Shown in pieces: positions 1-8,452 of a DNA stretch of 64,000 bases. The DNA comes from Pseudomonas putida. Its GTDB lineage: Bacteria; Pseudomonadota; Gammaproteobacteria; Pseudomonadales; Pseudomonadaceae. The first letter of the stretch is position 1, and every line of letters begins with the position of its first letter. Made by a program: the position numbers and the translations under genes. Below the pieces are notes generated by a model. That model worked only from the letters and a program-made list of their open reading frames with translations, did no database searches and was not told the origin of the DNA. The stretch spans positions 5,819,501-5,883,500 of the forward strand of contig NZ_CP018846.1 of the NCBI RefSeq assembly GCF_002025705.1, given 5' to 3'.

Positions 1-87
1 TTAGCAGTATTCGGCGTCTTCGTGTTGACCCTTTTGGTCAGCTGGTTCGCGCCCCTGCTGATGAATAAAAGACTTTCGAGACCTTAG
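1..87 (+). CDS. atpI: ATP synthase protein I, C-terminal fragment
   Basis: An open frame runs from base 1 to a TAG at 85-87 and gives 28 residues: a hydrophobic stretch (AVFGVFVLTLLVSWFAPLL) followed by a basic tail. AtpI is a small membrane protein that precedes atpB in proteobacterial atp operons and is thought to help assemble the c-ring. Position (17 bp before atpB) and the membrane-helix-plus-basic-tail ending support the call. The gene is cut by the window edge, so only its last helix is visible. The identification rests mainly on context. Confidence 0.75.
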   Translation, partial: LAVFGVFVLTLLVSWFAPLLMNKRLSRP

Positions 88-103
88 GGCGTTTGAGGCA
101 ACC

Positions 104-973
104 ATGGCAGCAGAAACCGCTTCGGGCTATATCCAGCACCACTTGCAGAACCTGACCTACGGTCAACTACCAGACGGCAGCTGGGGCTTTGCCCATTCGG
201 CTGCAGAAGCCAAGGCAATGGGCTTCTGGGCGTTCCACCTGGACACCCTGGGTTGGTCCGTCGCGCTGGGTCTGATCTTCCTGTTCATCTTCCGCATGGC
301 GGCCAAGAAGGCGACTTCCGGTCAACCAAGCGGCCTGCAGAACTTCGTAGAAGTGCTGGTGGACTTCGTCAACGGCAGCGTGAAGGACTCCTTCCACGGC
401 CGTAGCCCGGTGATCGCTCCGCTGGCGCTGACCATCTTCGTCTGGGTGTTCCTGATGAACGCCATCGACCTGGTACCGGTCGACTGGATTCCTCAGCTGG
501 CCATCCTGATCTCCGGTGACCCGCACATTCCGTTCCGCGCCGTGTCGACCACCGACCCGAACGCGACCCTGGCCATGGCCTTCAGCGTGTTCGCCCTGAT
601 CATCTTCTACAGCATCAAGGTCAAGGGCCTGGGCGGCTTCATCGGTGAGCTCACCCTGCACCCGTTCGGCAGCAAGAACATCTTCGTGCAGATCCTGCTG
701 ATCCCGGTGAACTTCCTGCTGGAGTTCGTCACCCTGATCGCCAAGCCGATCTCGCTGGCACTGCGTCTGTTCGGCAACATGTACGCCGGCGAGCTGGTGT
801 TCATCCTGATCGCCGTGATGTTCGGCGCCGGCATCCTCTGGCTGAGCGGCCTGGGTATCGTGCTGCAGTGGGCGTGGGCTGTGTTCCACATCCTGATCAT
901 CACGCTGCAAGCTTTCATCTTCATGATGCTGACCATCGTCTACCTGTCGATGGCTCATGAAGATAACCATTAA
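104..973 (+). CDS. atpB: F1Fo ATP synthase subunit a
   Basis: This 289-residue Fo subunit forms the two proton half-channels in the inner membrane next to the c-ring. The C-terminal half carries the family signature LALRLFGNMYAGELV, whose arginine is the essential stator charge, and several hydrophobic helices precede and follow it. The length is that of pseudomonad AtpB, which has an N-terminal extension relative to short forms. It is second in the atp operon. A 143-bp gap with a strong hairpin separates it from atpE. Start ATG at 104 is the first in frame. Confidence 0.97.
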   Translation: MAAETASGYIQHHLQNLTYGQLPDGSWGFAHSAAEAKAMGFWAFHLDTLGWSVALGLIFLFIFRMAAKKATSGQPSGLQNFVEVLVDFVNGSVKDSFHGRSPVIAPLALTIFVWVFLMNAIDLVPVDWIPQLAILISGDPHIPFRAVSTTDPNATLAMAFSVFALIIFYSIKVKGLGGFIGELTLHPFGSKNIFVQILLIPVNFLLEFVTLIAKPISLALRLFGNMYAGELVFILIAVMFGAGILWLSGLGIVLQWAWAVFHILIITLQAFIFMMLTIVYLSMAHEDNH

Positions 974-993
974 GACCGCCTGGCGTGTCTTGT

Positions 994-1023
994 AGCCTTC
1001 CCCGCTCGTTTGGGGGGAAGGCT
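994..1023 (+). other. Intercistronic hairpin between atpB and atpE
   Basis: A perfect 10-bp stem (AGCCTTCCCC at 994-1003 pairing with 1014-1023) has a 10-nt loop and only two T residues after it, so it is a poor Rho-independent terminator. It lies inside the operon upstream of atpE, whose product is needed in about ten copies per enzyme. An mRNA-processing or 3'-end-stabilising role is an inference. Confidence 0.6.
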
Positions 1024-1116
1024 TTAAAAGTCCGCAAGGGCAGCTGTACCAAACGATTTGTTTTACCGCTTCAACTTAAAAACCTAACCAATACGACGTA
1101 AAAGTCGGGAGGAAAG

Positions 1117-1374
1117 ATGGAAACTGTAGTTGGTCTGACCGCTATCGCTGTTGCTCTGCTGATCGGCCTGGGTGCTCTGGGTACCGCCATTGGTTTCGGC
1201 CTGCTGGGCGGCAAGTTCCTGGAAGGCGCTGCTCGTCAGCCTGAGATGGTTCCAATGCTGCAGGTCAAAATGTTCATCGTTGCCGGTCTGCTCGACGCCG
1301 TAACCATGATCGGTGTTGGTATCGCTCTGTTCTTCACCTTCGCGAATCCGTTCGTTGGTCAGATCGCCGGCTAA
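1117..1374 (+). CDS. atpE: F1Fo ATP synthase subunit c
   Basis: This 85-residue proteolipid of two transmembrane helices forms the rotating c-ring. Helix 1 is glycine-rich. The polar loop carries the conserved ARQPE, and helix 2 contains the proton-carrying carboxylate Asp60 in [17 protein letters not shown] very strong ribosome binding site (GGGAGGAAAG) stands just before the ATG, as expected for the most highly made subunit. The Asp is typical of H+-coupled rings; the extra Glu and Ser/Thr ligands of Na+ rings are not evident. Confidence 0.98.
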
Positions 1375-1431
1375 TCACTCGTTTCCACGAGTTGATGGCT
1401 GTGATGAATTAAGACCGAGCGAGGTGTTGGC

Positions 1432-1902
1432 GTGAACATTAATGCAACCCTGATTGGCCAATCCGTTGCCTTCCTGATTTTTGTACTCTTCTGCATGAAG
1501 TACGTATGGCCTCCGGTCATCACTGCTCTGCAAGAGCGTCAAAAGAAGATTGCCGACGGCTTGGACGCTGCCAACCGCGCAGCTCGCGACCTGGAGCTGG
1601 CCCAAGAGAAAGTGGGTCAGCAACTGCGTGAAGCTAAAGCACAGGCAGCCGAAATCATTGAGCAAAGCAAGAAACGCGCTGCTCAGCTTGTCGAGGAAGC
1701 CCGTGATCAGGCCCGCGTCGAAGCTGACCGTGTGAAGGCTCAGGCTCTGGCCGAGATCGAACAGGAACTGAACAGCGCTAAAGACGCCCTGCGTGCCCAA
1801 GTGGGTGCTCTGGCCGTTGGCGGTGCTGAAAAGATCCTTGGCGCCACAATCGATCAAAACGCGCATGCGGAGCTGGTTAACAAACTGGCCGCTGAAATTT
1901 AA
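1432..1902 (+). CDS. atpF: F1Fo ATP synthase subunit b
   Basis: This 156-residue peripheral-stalk subunit has an N-terminal membrane helix (about residues 5-27). A long charged helical region rich in Ala, Glu, Lys and Arg follows and dimerises as the stator stalk. The start is GTG at 1432, since no in-frame ATG gives the conserved N-terminus MNINATLIGQ. It sits between atpE and atpH, 12 bp before atpH. Confidence 0.97.
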   Translation: MNINATLIGQSVAFLIFVLFCMKYVWPPVITALQERQKKIADGLDAANRAARDLELAQEKVGQQLREAKAQAAEIIEQSKKRAAQLVEEARDQARVEADRVKAQALAEIEQELNSAKDALRAQVGALAVGGAEKILGATIDQNAHAELVNKLAAEI

Positions 1903-1914
1903 GCGAGGGCGATC

Positions 1915-2451
1915 ATGGCAGAACTGACCACGTTGGCCCGACCTTACGCTAAGGCTGCCTTTGAGCATGCCCAGGCCCATCAGCAACTGGCCAATTGGTC
2001 AGCCATGCTCGGCCTGGCTGCTGCGGTGTCGCAAGACGACACCATGCAGCGCCTGCTCAAGGCCCCGCGACTGACGAGCGCAGAAAAGGCCGCCACGTTC
2101 ATTGACGTGTGCGGTGACAAGTTCAATGCACAGGCACAGAATTTCATTCATGTTGCCGCGGAAAACGACCGTCTCCTGCTTCTGCCGGAGATTGCCGCCC
2201 TGTTCGACCTGTACAAGGCCGAGCAAGAGAAATCCGTGGACGTGGAAGTCACCAGTGCTTTTGCGTTGAACCAAGAACAGCAAGACAAACTCGCCAAGGT
2301 TCTCAGTGCACGGTTAGGCCAGGAAGTGCGCCTGCACGCGTCGGAGGATGCCAGCCTGATTGGCGGCGTCGTCATCCGCGCAGGTGACCTGGTAATCGAT
2401 GGCTCTGTTCGCGGCAAAATCGCGAAACTGGCCGAAGCATTGAAATCTTGA
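1915..2451 (+). CDS. atpH: F1Fo ATP synthase subunit delta
   Basis: This 178-residue subunit links the b-dimer to the top of the F1 hexamer. The N-terminal domain begins with the family pattern [13 protein letters not shown], and the C-terminal region has the conserved [20 protein letters not shown]. Spacing to atpF (12 bp) and atpA (21 bp) indicates co-transcription. The length is normal. Confidence 0.97.
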
Positions 2452-2472
2452 GTTTGAAGGGGCAGCAGAGCA

Positions 2473-4017
2473 ATGCAGCAACTCAATCCTTCCGAAATTA
2501 GTGAAATCATCAAGGGCCGCATCGACAACCTCGATGTGAGCTCCCAAGCCCGTAACGAAGGTACCGTTGTTTCGGTATCCGACGGTATCGTGCGGATCCA
2601 CGGTCTGGCCGACGTCATGTACGGCGAAATGATCGAGTTCCCTGGCGGCGTCTACGGTATGGCACTGAACCTGGAGCAAGACTCCGTAGGTGCAGTGATC
2701 CTGGGTGCCTATGACACCCTCGCCGAAGGCATGAGCGCCAAGTGCACCGGCCGCATCCTGGAAGTTCCGGTTGGTAAGGAACTGCTGGGTCGCGTCGTTG
2801 ACGCACTGGGCAACCCGATCGACGGCAAAGGTCCTCTGGGCAACACTCAGACCGACGCGGTCGAGAAAGTAGCTCCAGGCGTGATCTGGCGTAAGTCGGT
2901 AGACCAGCCTGTACAGACTGGCTACAAGTCCGTCGACGCCATGATCCCTGTCGGCCGTGGCCAGCGTGAGCTGATCATCGGTGACCGTCAGATCGGCAAG
3001 ACCGCCATGGCCATCGACGCCATCATCAACCAGAAAGACTCCGGTATTTTCTGTGTTTATGTTGCTGTCGGCCAGAAGCGTTCCACCGTTGCCAACATCG
3101 TTCGCAAGCTGGAAGAAAACGGCGCCCTGGCCAACACCATCGTGGTTGTTGCCAGTGCTTCGGAATCCGCCGCACTGCAGTTCCTGGCTCCTTACGCCGG
3201 CTGCACCATGGGCGAGTTCTTCCGTGACCGCGGTGAAGACGCCCTGATCGTTTACGATGACCTGTCCAAGCAGGCCGTTGCCTACCGTCAGATCTCCCTG
3301 CTGCTGCGCCGTCCACCAGGACGTGAAGCGTACCCAGGTGACGTGTTCTATCTCCACTCCCGTCTGCTGGAGCGTGCATCGCGCGTTTCGGAAGAGTACG
3401 TCGAGAAGTTCACCAACGGCGCAGTCACTGGCAAGACCGGTTCCCTGACCGCCCTGCCGATCATCGAAACCCAGGCTGGCGACGTTTCCGCGTTCGTTCC
3501 GACCAACGTGATTTCCATCACCGACGGTCAGATCTTCCTGGAATCGGCCATGTTCAACTCGGGCATCCGCCCTGCAGTGAACGCCGGTGTTTCGGTATCC
3601 CGCGTAGGTGGTGCCGCTCAGACCAAGATCATCAAGAAGCTGTCCGGTGGTATTCGTACCGCTCTGGCTCAGTACCGTGAACTGGCTGCATTCGCCCAGT
3701 TCGCTTCCGATCTGGATGAAGCGACCCGCAAGCAGCTGGAGCATGGTCAGCGCGTTACCGAGCTGATGAAGCAGAAGCAGTACGCGCCAATGTCCATCGC
3801 GGACATGGCCCTGTCGCTGTACGCCGCTGAGCGTGGTTTCCTGACTGACGTAGAAGTCTCCAAGATCGGCAGCTTCGAGCAAGCACTGATCGCCTTCTTC
3901 AACCGTGATCACGCTGAACTGATGGCGAAGATCAACGTGAAGGGTGACTTCAACGACGAAATCGACGCAGGCCTGAAAGCCGGTATCGAGAAGTTCAAGG
4001 CCACCCAGACCTGGTAA
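2473..4017 (+). CDS. atpA: F1 ATP synthase subunit alpha
   Basis: This 514-residue non-catalytic nucleotide-binding subunit of F1 has the Walker A motif GDRQIGKT at about residues 170-177 and the arginine-finger region (ISLLLRRPPGREAYPGDVFY and the later SVSRVGGAAQ). The N-terminal beta-barrel and C-terminal helical domains are of usual length. A 9-bp hairpin with a TCAG loop follows at 4023-4044, before atpG. A long antisense frame over this gene is a codon-bias shadow. Confidence 0.98.
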   Translation: MQQLNPSEISEIIKGRIDNLDVSSQARNEGTVVSVSDGIVRIHGLADVMYGEMIEFPGGVYGMALNLEQDSVGAVILGAYDTLAEGMSAKCTGRILEVPVGKELLGRVVDALGNPIDGKGPLGNTQTDAVEKVAPGVIWRKSVDQPVQTGYKSVDAMIPVGRGQRELIIGDRQIGKTAMAIDAIINQKDSGIFCVYVAVGQKRSTVANIVRKLEENGALANTIVVVASASESAALQFLAPYAGCTMGEFFRDRGEDALIVYDDLSKQAVAYRQISLLLRRPPGREAYPGDVFYLHSRLLERASRVSEEYVEKFTNGAVTGKTGSLTALPIIETQAGDVSAFVPTNVISITDGQIFLESAMFNSGIRPAVNAGVSVSRVGGAAQTKIIKKLSGGIRTALAQYRELAAFAQFASDLDEATRKQLEHGQRVTELMKQKQYAPMSIADMALSLYAAERGFLTDVEVSKIGSFEQALIAFFNRDHAELMAKINVKGDFNDEIDAGLKAGIEKFKATQTW

Positions 4018-4022
4018 GCCGC

Positions 4023-4044
4023 AGCGGGGGCTCAGGCCCCCGCT
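4023..4044 (+). other. Intercistronic hairpin between atpA and atpG
   Basis: A 9-bp GC-rich stem (AGCGGGGGC with GCCCCCGCT) is closed by a TCAG tetraloop directly after the atpA stop and has no T-run. It is one of three such structures within the atp operon. It could act as an RNase barrier or give partial termination that sets subunit stoichiometry; this role is inferred. Confidence 0.6.
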
Positions 4045-4065
4045 TGCTAACCTGATAGGTGATAC

Positions 4066-4926
4066 ATGGCAGGCGCAAAAGAGATTCGCAGTAAGATTGC
4101 GAGCATCAAAAGCACGCAAAAAATTACCAGCGCCATGGAGAAAGTGGCGGTCAGCAAGATGCGCAGGGCACAACTGCGCATGGCTGCTAGCCGTCCTTAC
4201 GCGGAGCGTATCCGCCAGGTGATCGGTCATCTGGCCAACGCCAACCCGGAATACCGCCACCCGTTCATGATCGAGCGCCCTGTAAAGCGCGCCGGTTATA
4301 TCGTGGTGAGCAGTGACCGTGGTCTGTGCGGTGGCTTGAACACCAACCTGTTCAAGGCCCTGGTCAAGGACATGAACGAAAACCGCGAACAGGGCGTGGA
4401 AATCGACCTGTGCGTGATCGGCAGCAAGGGTGCGACTTTCTTCCGCATCTTTGGCGGCAACGTCGTAGCCGCGATCAGCCACCTGGGCGAAGAGCCATCG
4501 ATCAACGATCTGATCGGCTCCGTCAAAGTGATGCTGGACGCCTACCTGGACGGCCGTATCGATCGCCTTTCGGTGGTTTCGAACAAGTTCATCAACACCA
4601 TGACCCAAAAACCGACGGTCGAGCAATTGGTACCGTTGGTGGCAACCCCGGATCAGGATCTCAAGCATCACTGGGATTACCTGTACGAACCCGACGCAAA
4701 AGAGCTGCTGGACGGCTTGATGGTGCGTTACGTGGAGTCGCAGGTATACCAGGCGGTGGTCGAGAACAACGCTGCTGAACAAGCGGCCCGGATGATCGCC
4801 ATGAAGAACGCCACAGACAACGCCGGTGATTTGATCAAAGAGCTTCAGTTGATCTACAACAAGGCGCGTCAGGCTGCGATCACCCAGGAGATCTCGGAAA
4901 TCGTCGGCGGCGCTGCCGCGGTTTAA
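4066..4926 (+). CDS. atpG: F1 ATP synthase subunit gamma
   Basis: This 286-residue central rotor shaft has an N-terminal helix of the family type (MAGAKEIRSKIASIKSTQKI), the conserved SSDRGLCGGLN near residue 85, and a C-terminal coiled-coil helix ending with QAAITQEISEIVGGAAA. It is 27 bp upstream of atpD and clearly in the same operon. Confidence 0.98.
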   Translation: MAGAKEIRSKIASIKSTQKITSAMEKVAVSKMRRAQLRMAASRPYAERIRQVIGHLANANPEYRHPFMIERPVKRAGYIVVSSDRGLCGGLNTNLFKALVKDMNENREQGVEIDLCVIGSKGATFFRIFGGNVVAAISHLGEEPSINDLIGSVKVMLDAYLDGRIDRLSVVSNKFINTMTQKPTVEQLVPLVATPDQDLKHHWDYLYEPDAKELLDGLMVRYVESQVYQAVVENNAAEQAARMIAMKNATDNAGDLIKELQLIYNKARQAAITQEISEIVGGAAAV

Positions 4927-4953
4927 CGGTTCAAAAATTCAGAGGATCCAGCT

Positions 4954-6330
4954 ATGAGTAGCGGACGTATCGTTCAAATCATCGGCGCCGTCATCGACGT
5001 GGAATTCCCACGTGACGTCGTGCCGAGTGTATACAACGCGCTGAAAGTACAAGGCGCGGAAACCACCCTCGAAGTTCAGCAGCAGCTGGGCGACGGCGTG
5101 GTTCGTACCATTGCGATGGGCTCCACCGAAGGCCTGAAGCGCGGTCTGGATGTCGTCGACACCGGTGCTGCCATTTCCGTACCAGTTGGTAAGGCCACTC
5201 TGGGCCGTATCATGGACGTTCTGGGCAACCCAATCGACGAAGCCGGCCCGATCGGTGAAGAAGAGCGTCGCGGTATCCACCAGCCAGCGCCTTCGTTCGC
5301 TGACCAGGCAGGCGGCAACGACCTGCTGGAAACCGGCATCAAGGTTATCGACCTGGTTTGCCCGTTCGCCAAGGGTGGTAAGGTTGGTCTGTTCGGTGGT
5401 GCCGGTGTCGGCAAGACCGTTAACATGATGGAACTGATCCGTAACATCGCCATGGAACACAGCGGTTATTCCGTGTTCGCTGGTGTGGGTGAGCGTACTC
5501 GTGAGGGTAACGACTTCTACCACGAGATGAAGGACTCCAACGTTCTCGACAAGGTAGCGCTGGTCTACGGTCAGATGAACGAGCCACCAGGAAACCGTCT
5601 GCGCGTAGCGCTGACCGGCCTGACCATGGCTGAGAAGTTCCGTGACGAAGGTAACGACGTTCTGCTGTTCGTCGACAACATCTATCGTTACACCCTGGCC
5701 GGTACCGAAGTATCCGCACTGCTGGGCCGTATGCCTTCGGCAGTAGGTTACCAGCCGACCCTGGCTGAAGAGATGGGCGTTCTGCAAGAGCGCATCACCT
5801 CCACCAAGGAAGGTTCGATCACCTCCGTTCAGGCCGTATACGTACCTGCGGACGACTTGACCGACCCGTCGCCAGCGACCACCTTCGCCCACTTGGACGC
5901 CACCGTCGTTCTGTCCCGTGACATCGCCTCCCTGGGTATCTACCCAGCGGTCGACCCACTGGACTCGACTTCGCGCCAGCTGGACCCGAACGTGATCGGC
6001 AACGAGCACTACGACACCGCTCGTGGCGTTCAGTATGTTCTGCAGCGCTACAAAGAGCTGAAGGACATCATCGCGATCCTGGGTATGGACGAACTGTCCG
6101 AAGACGACAAGCAACTGGTAGCCCGCGCTCGTAAGATCCAGCGCTTCCTGTCGCAGCCGTTCTTCGTGGCCGAAGTCTTCACCGGTTCGCCAGGCAAGTA
6201 CGTTTCCCTGAAAGACACCATCGCTGGCTTCAGCGGCATCCTCAAAGGTGACTACGACCACCTGCCAGAACAAGCGTTCTACATGGTCGGCAGCATCGAC
6301 GAAGCGATCGAGAAAGCCAAGAAACTGTAA
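4954..6330 (+). CDS. atpD: F1 ATP synthase subunit beta
   Basis: This 458-residue catalytic subunit of F1 has Walker A GGAGVGKT near residues 149-156, the catalytic-glutamate segment GVGERTREGND, and the Walker B strand DVLLFVDNIYRYT. The ribosome binding site AGAGGA is 8-10 nt before the ATG. The length is normal and all key residues are present. A GCAA-loop hairpin at 6336-6353 follows. Confidence 0.98.
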   Translation: MSSGRIVQIIGAVIDVEFPRDVVPSVYNALKVQGAETTLEVQQQLGDGVVRTIAMGSTEGLKRGLDVVDTGAAISVPVGKATLGRIMDVLGNPIDEAGPIGEEERRGIHQPAPSFADQAGGNDLLETGIKVIDLVCPFAKGGKVGLFGGAGVGKTVNMMELIRNIAMEHSGYSVFAGVGERTREGNDFYHEMKDSNVLDKVALVYGQMNEPPGNRLRVALTGLTMAEKFRDEGNDVLLFVDNIYRYTLAGTEVSALLGRMPSAVGYQPTLAEEMGVLQERITSTKEGSITSVQAVYVPADDLTDPSPATTFAHLDATVVLSRDIASLGIYPAVDPLDSTSRQLDPNVIGNEHYDTARGVQYVLQRYKELKDIIAILGMDELSEDDKQLVARARKIQRFLSQPFFVAEVFTGSPGKYVSLKDTIAGFSGILKGDYDHLPEQAFYMVGSIDEAIEKAKKL

Positions 6331-6335
6331 TCCCG

Positions 6336-6353
6336 GCGCCCCGCAAGGGGCGC
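6336..6353 (+). other. Intercistronic hairpin between atpD and atpC
   Basis: A perfect 7-bp stem (GCGCCCC with GGGGCGC) is capped by a GCAA (GNRA) tetraloop 5 nt after the atpD stop and has no T-run. It is the third hairpin of this kind in the operon. A role in RNA stability or partial attenuation before atpC is inferred. Confidence 0.6.
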
Positions 6354-6374
6354 TAATCAGGTTGAGGCAAGCAG

Positions 6375-6794
6375 ATGGCTATGACAGTCCATTGCGATAT
6401 CGTCAGCGCGGAAGGGGAAATCTTCTCCGGCCTGGTCGAGATGGTAGTAGCGCACGGCAACCTGGGCGATCTTGGTATCGCTCCAGGCCACGCCCCGCTG
6501 ATCACCAATCTCAAGCCTGGTCCGATCACGCTGACCAAGCAAGGTGGCGATCGTGAGGTGTTCTACATCTCCGGTGGCTTCCTCGAAGTGCAGCCGAACA
6601 TGGTCAAGGTTCTTGCCGACACCGTGCAGCGCGCTGCCGACCTGGACGAAGCTCAGGCTCAGGAAGCCCTCAAGGCTGCTGAGAACGCCCTGAACGCGAA
6701 AAGCTCGGACTTCGACTACGGTGCTGCTGCCGCACGTCTGGCCGAGGCTGCAGCTCAGCTGCGTACCGTCCAGCAATTGCGCAAAGGCAAGTAA
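6375..6794 (+). CDS. atpC: F1 ATP synthase subunit epsilon
   Basis: This 139-residue last subunit of the operon couples the c-ring to gamma and can inhibit ATP hydrolysis. The N-terminal beta-sandwich contains the conserved VVAHGNLGDLGIAPGHAPLI, and a C-terminal helical hairpin rich in Ala and Leu follows. A second in-frame ATG two codons later is possible, but the upstream ATG has better spacing. A clear terminator follows at 6833. Confidence 0.97.
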   Translation: MAMTVHCDIVSAEGEIFSGLVEMVVAHGNLGDLGIAPGHAPLITNLKPGPITLTKQGGDREVFYISGGFLEVQPNMVKVLADTVQRAADLDEAQAQEALKAAENALNAKSSDFDYGAAAARLAEAAAQLRTVQQLRKGK

Positions 6795-6832
6795 TCCGGT
6801 TCAGGCCGCATGCTTCCGTTGCGATTGAGTTA

Positions 6833-6860
6833 AAGGGTAGCCTCGGCTACCCTTTTTCTT
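6833..6860 (+). terminator. Rho-independent terminator of the atp operon
   Basis: A 10-nt perfect inverted repeat (AAGGGTAGCC at 6833-6842 and GGCTACCCTT at 6845-6854), effectively a stem with a CTCG loop, is followed by a run of T residues broken by one C. It lies between atpC and glmU on the same strand. Confidence 0.9.
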
Positions 6861-6915
6861 TTTCCGAATTCTTCTCAGGTCACGTCTCTGACCGCCCAGG
6901 ATTGGTAGCCAGTCA

Positions 6916-8283
6916 ATGTCCCTCGATATCGTTATTCTCGCCGCCGGCCAAGGCACCCGCATGCGTTCGGCGCTGCCCAAGGTGCTGCACCCGGTAGCCG
7001 GCAATTCCATGCTCGGCCACGTTATCCACAGTGCGCGCCAGCTTCAGCCACAAGGCATTCATGTGGTCATCGGCCACGGTGCCGAGCAGGTACGTGAGCG
7101 CTTGGCGGCCGACGACCTTAATTTCGTCATGCAGGACAAGCAGCTGGGCACGGGCCATGCCGTTGCGCAAGCATTGCCGGCGATCACTGCCGACACGGTG
7201 CTGGTGCTTTATGGCGATGTGCCGCTGATCGAAGTGGAAACCCTGCAGCGCCTGCTGGCCAAGGTCAGCGACAAGCAACTGGGCCTGCTTACCGTGACCC
7301 TGCAGGACCCGACCGGGTATGGCCGCATCGTGCGCAATGGCGAAGGCCAGGTGACGGCTATCGTCGAGCACAAGGACGCCAGCGAAGCGCAGAAGGCAAT
7401 CAACGAAGGCAACACCGGCATCCTGGCCCTGCCAGCCACGCGCCTGGCCGACTGGATGGGCCGCCTGTCGAACAACAATGCCCAGGGTGAGTACTACCTC
7501 ACTGACGTCATCGCCATGGCCGTGGCCGATGGGCTGGTGGTCGCCACTGAACAGCCGCATGACGCGATGGAAGTGCAGGGCGCCAACGACCGTCGCCAGC
7601 TGTCGGAACTCGAGCGCCACTACCAGCTTCGCGCAGGCCGCCGGCTGATGGCCCAGGGCGTTACCCTGCGCGACCCGGCGCGCTTCGATGTACGTGGCGA
7701 AGTGACCGTTGGTCGCGACGTGCTGATCGATATCAACGTGATTCTCGAAGGCAAGGTGGTCATCGAGGACGACGTGCAAATCGGCCCGAACTGTGTAATC
7801 AAGGACAGCACCCTGCGCAAGGGCGCAATCATCAAGGCCAATACCCACCTCGACGGCGCGGTAATGGGTGAGGGCAGCGATGCTGGCCCGTTCGCCCGCT
7901 TGCGCCCAGGCAGCGTGCTTGAAGCCAAGGCCCATGTGGGTAACTTCGTCGAACTGAAAAACGCCCACCTGGGTGAAGGCGCCAAGGCCGGCCATCTGAC
8001 CTACCTGGGCGACGCCGAGATCGGTGCACGTACCAACATCGGCGCCGGTACCATCACCTGCAACTACGATGGCGCCAACAAGTTCAAGACCGTGATGGGT
8101 GAGGACGTATTCATTGGCTCCAACAATTCCCTGGTAGCGCCTGTGGAAATCAAGGCCGGCGCGACTACGGCGGCCGGTTCGACCATCAATCAGACCGTCG
8201 AAGCAGGTAATCTGGCCGTGGCGCGTGCGCGCCAGCGCAATATTTCGGGCTGGAAGCGGCCGGAGAAGATCAAGAAGAGCTGA
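6916..8283 (+). CDS. glmU: Bifunctional GlcNAc-1-P uridyltransferase / GlcN-1-P acetyltransferase
   Basis: This 455-residue enzyme makes UDP-GlcNAc for peptidoglycan and LPS in two steps. The N-terminal pyrophosphorylase domain has the signature LAAGQGTRMRSALPKVLHPV (residues about 8-27). The C-terminal half shows left-handed beta-helix hexapeptide repeats with the acetyl-CoA/GlcN-1-P site (GNFVELKNAHLG, NIGAGTITCNYDG). Length and domain order match the family. It shares the pathway with glmS downstream. Confidence 0.98.
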   Translation: MSLDIVILAAGQGTRMRSALPKVLHPVAGNSMLGHVIHSARQLQPQGIHVVIGHGAEQVRERLAADDLNFVMQDKQLGTGHAVAQALPAITADTVLVLYGDVPLIEVETLQRLLAKVSDKQLGLLTVTLQDPTGYGRIVRNGEGQVTAIVEHKDASEAQKAINEGNTGILALPATRLADWMGRLSNNNAQGEYYLTDVIAMAVADGLVVATEQPHDAMEVQGANDRRQLSELERHYQLRAGRRLMAQGVTLRDPARFDVRGEVTVGRDVLIDINVILEGKVVIEDDVQIGPNCVIKDSTLRKGAIIKANTHLDGAVMGEGSDAGPFARLRPGSVLEAKAHVGNFVELKNAHLGEGAKAGHLTYLGDAEIGARTNIGAGTITCNYDGANKFKTVMGEDVFIGSNNSLVAPVEIKAGATTAAGSTINQTVEAGNLAVARARQRNISGWKRPEKIKKS

Positions 8284-8306
8284 GTTATACACAGCTGCTT
8301 CGATCG

Positions 8307-8340
8307 AAAGCCGACTTATGTGAATAAGTCGGCTTTTTTA
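8307..8340 (+). terminator. Rho-independent terminator after glmU
   Basis: A 13-bp perfect stem (AAAGCCGACTTAT at 8307-8319 with 8324-8336) has a GTGA loop and flows into six T residues. It separates glmU from the DeoR-type regulator and glmS. Confidence 0.93.
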
Positions 8341-8428
8341 TTGGCCACATGCAGGAAGCGCGTGGTCAGGAAAATTTATCCACATCTTGACGTGACGCTC
8401 TTGATAGGTTTTGATTGCAACCATTATC

Positions 8429-8441
8429 TTTCGAATCGAAA
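8429..8441 (+). promoter_or_regulatory. Candidate operator of the GlmR-type regulator
   Basis: A perfect odd-centred palindrome, TTTCGAATCGAAA, lies 11 bp upstream of the chosen regulator start. TTCG/CGAA half-sites are typical of DeoR/GlpR-type operators in pseudomonads, and autoregulation is common in the family. The assignment is by family pattern, not by direct evidence. Confidence 0.5.
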
Positions 8442-8452
8442 CTTATCTGCCC

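Noticed and set aside
2314..4782. Long minus-strand frame antisense to atpA and atpG (over 800 codons), and similar long antisense frames over atpD, glmU, glmS, pycA, pycB and aspA.
   Set aside because: These follow the third-position GC bias of real genes on the other strand. They have low-complexity composition and no recognisable domain, and they cover highly conserved genes.
8411..8452. TTG start at 8411 for the DeoR-type regulator.
   Set aside because: The extra 14 residues are outside the conserved domain and cover a perfect operator-like palindrome. The ATG at 8453 gives the usual N-terminus.
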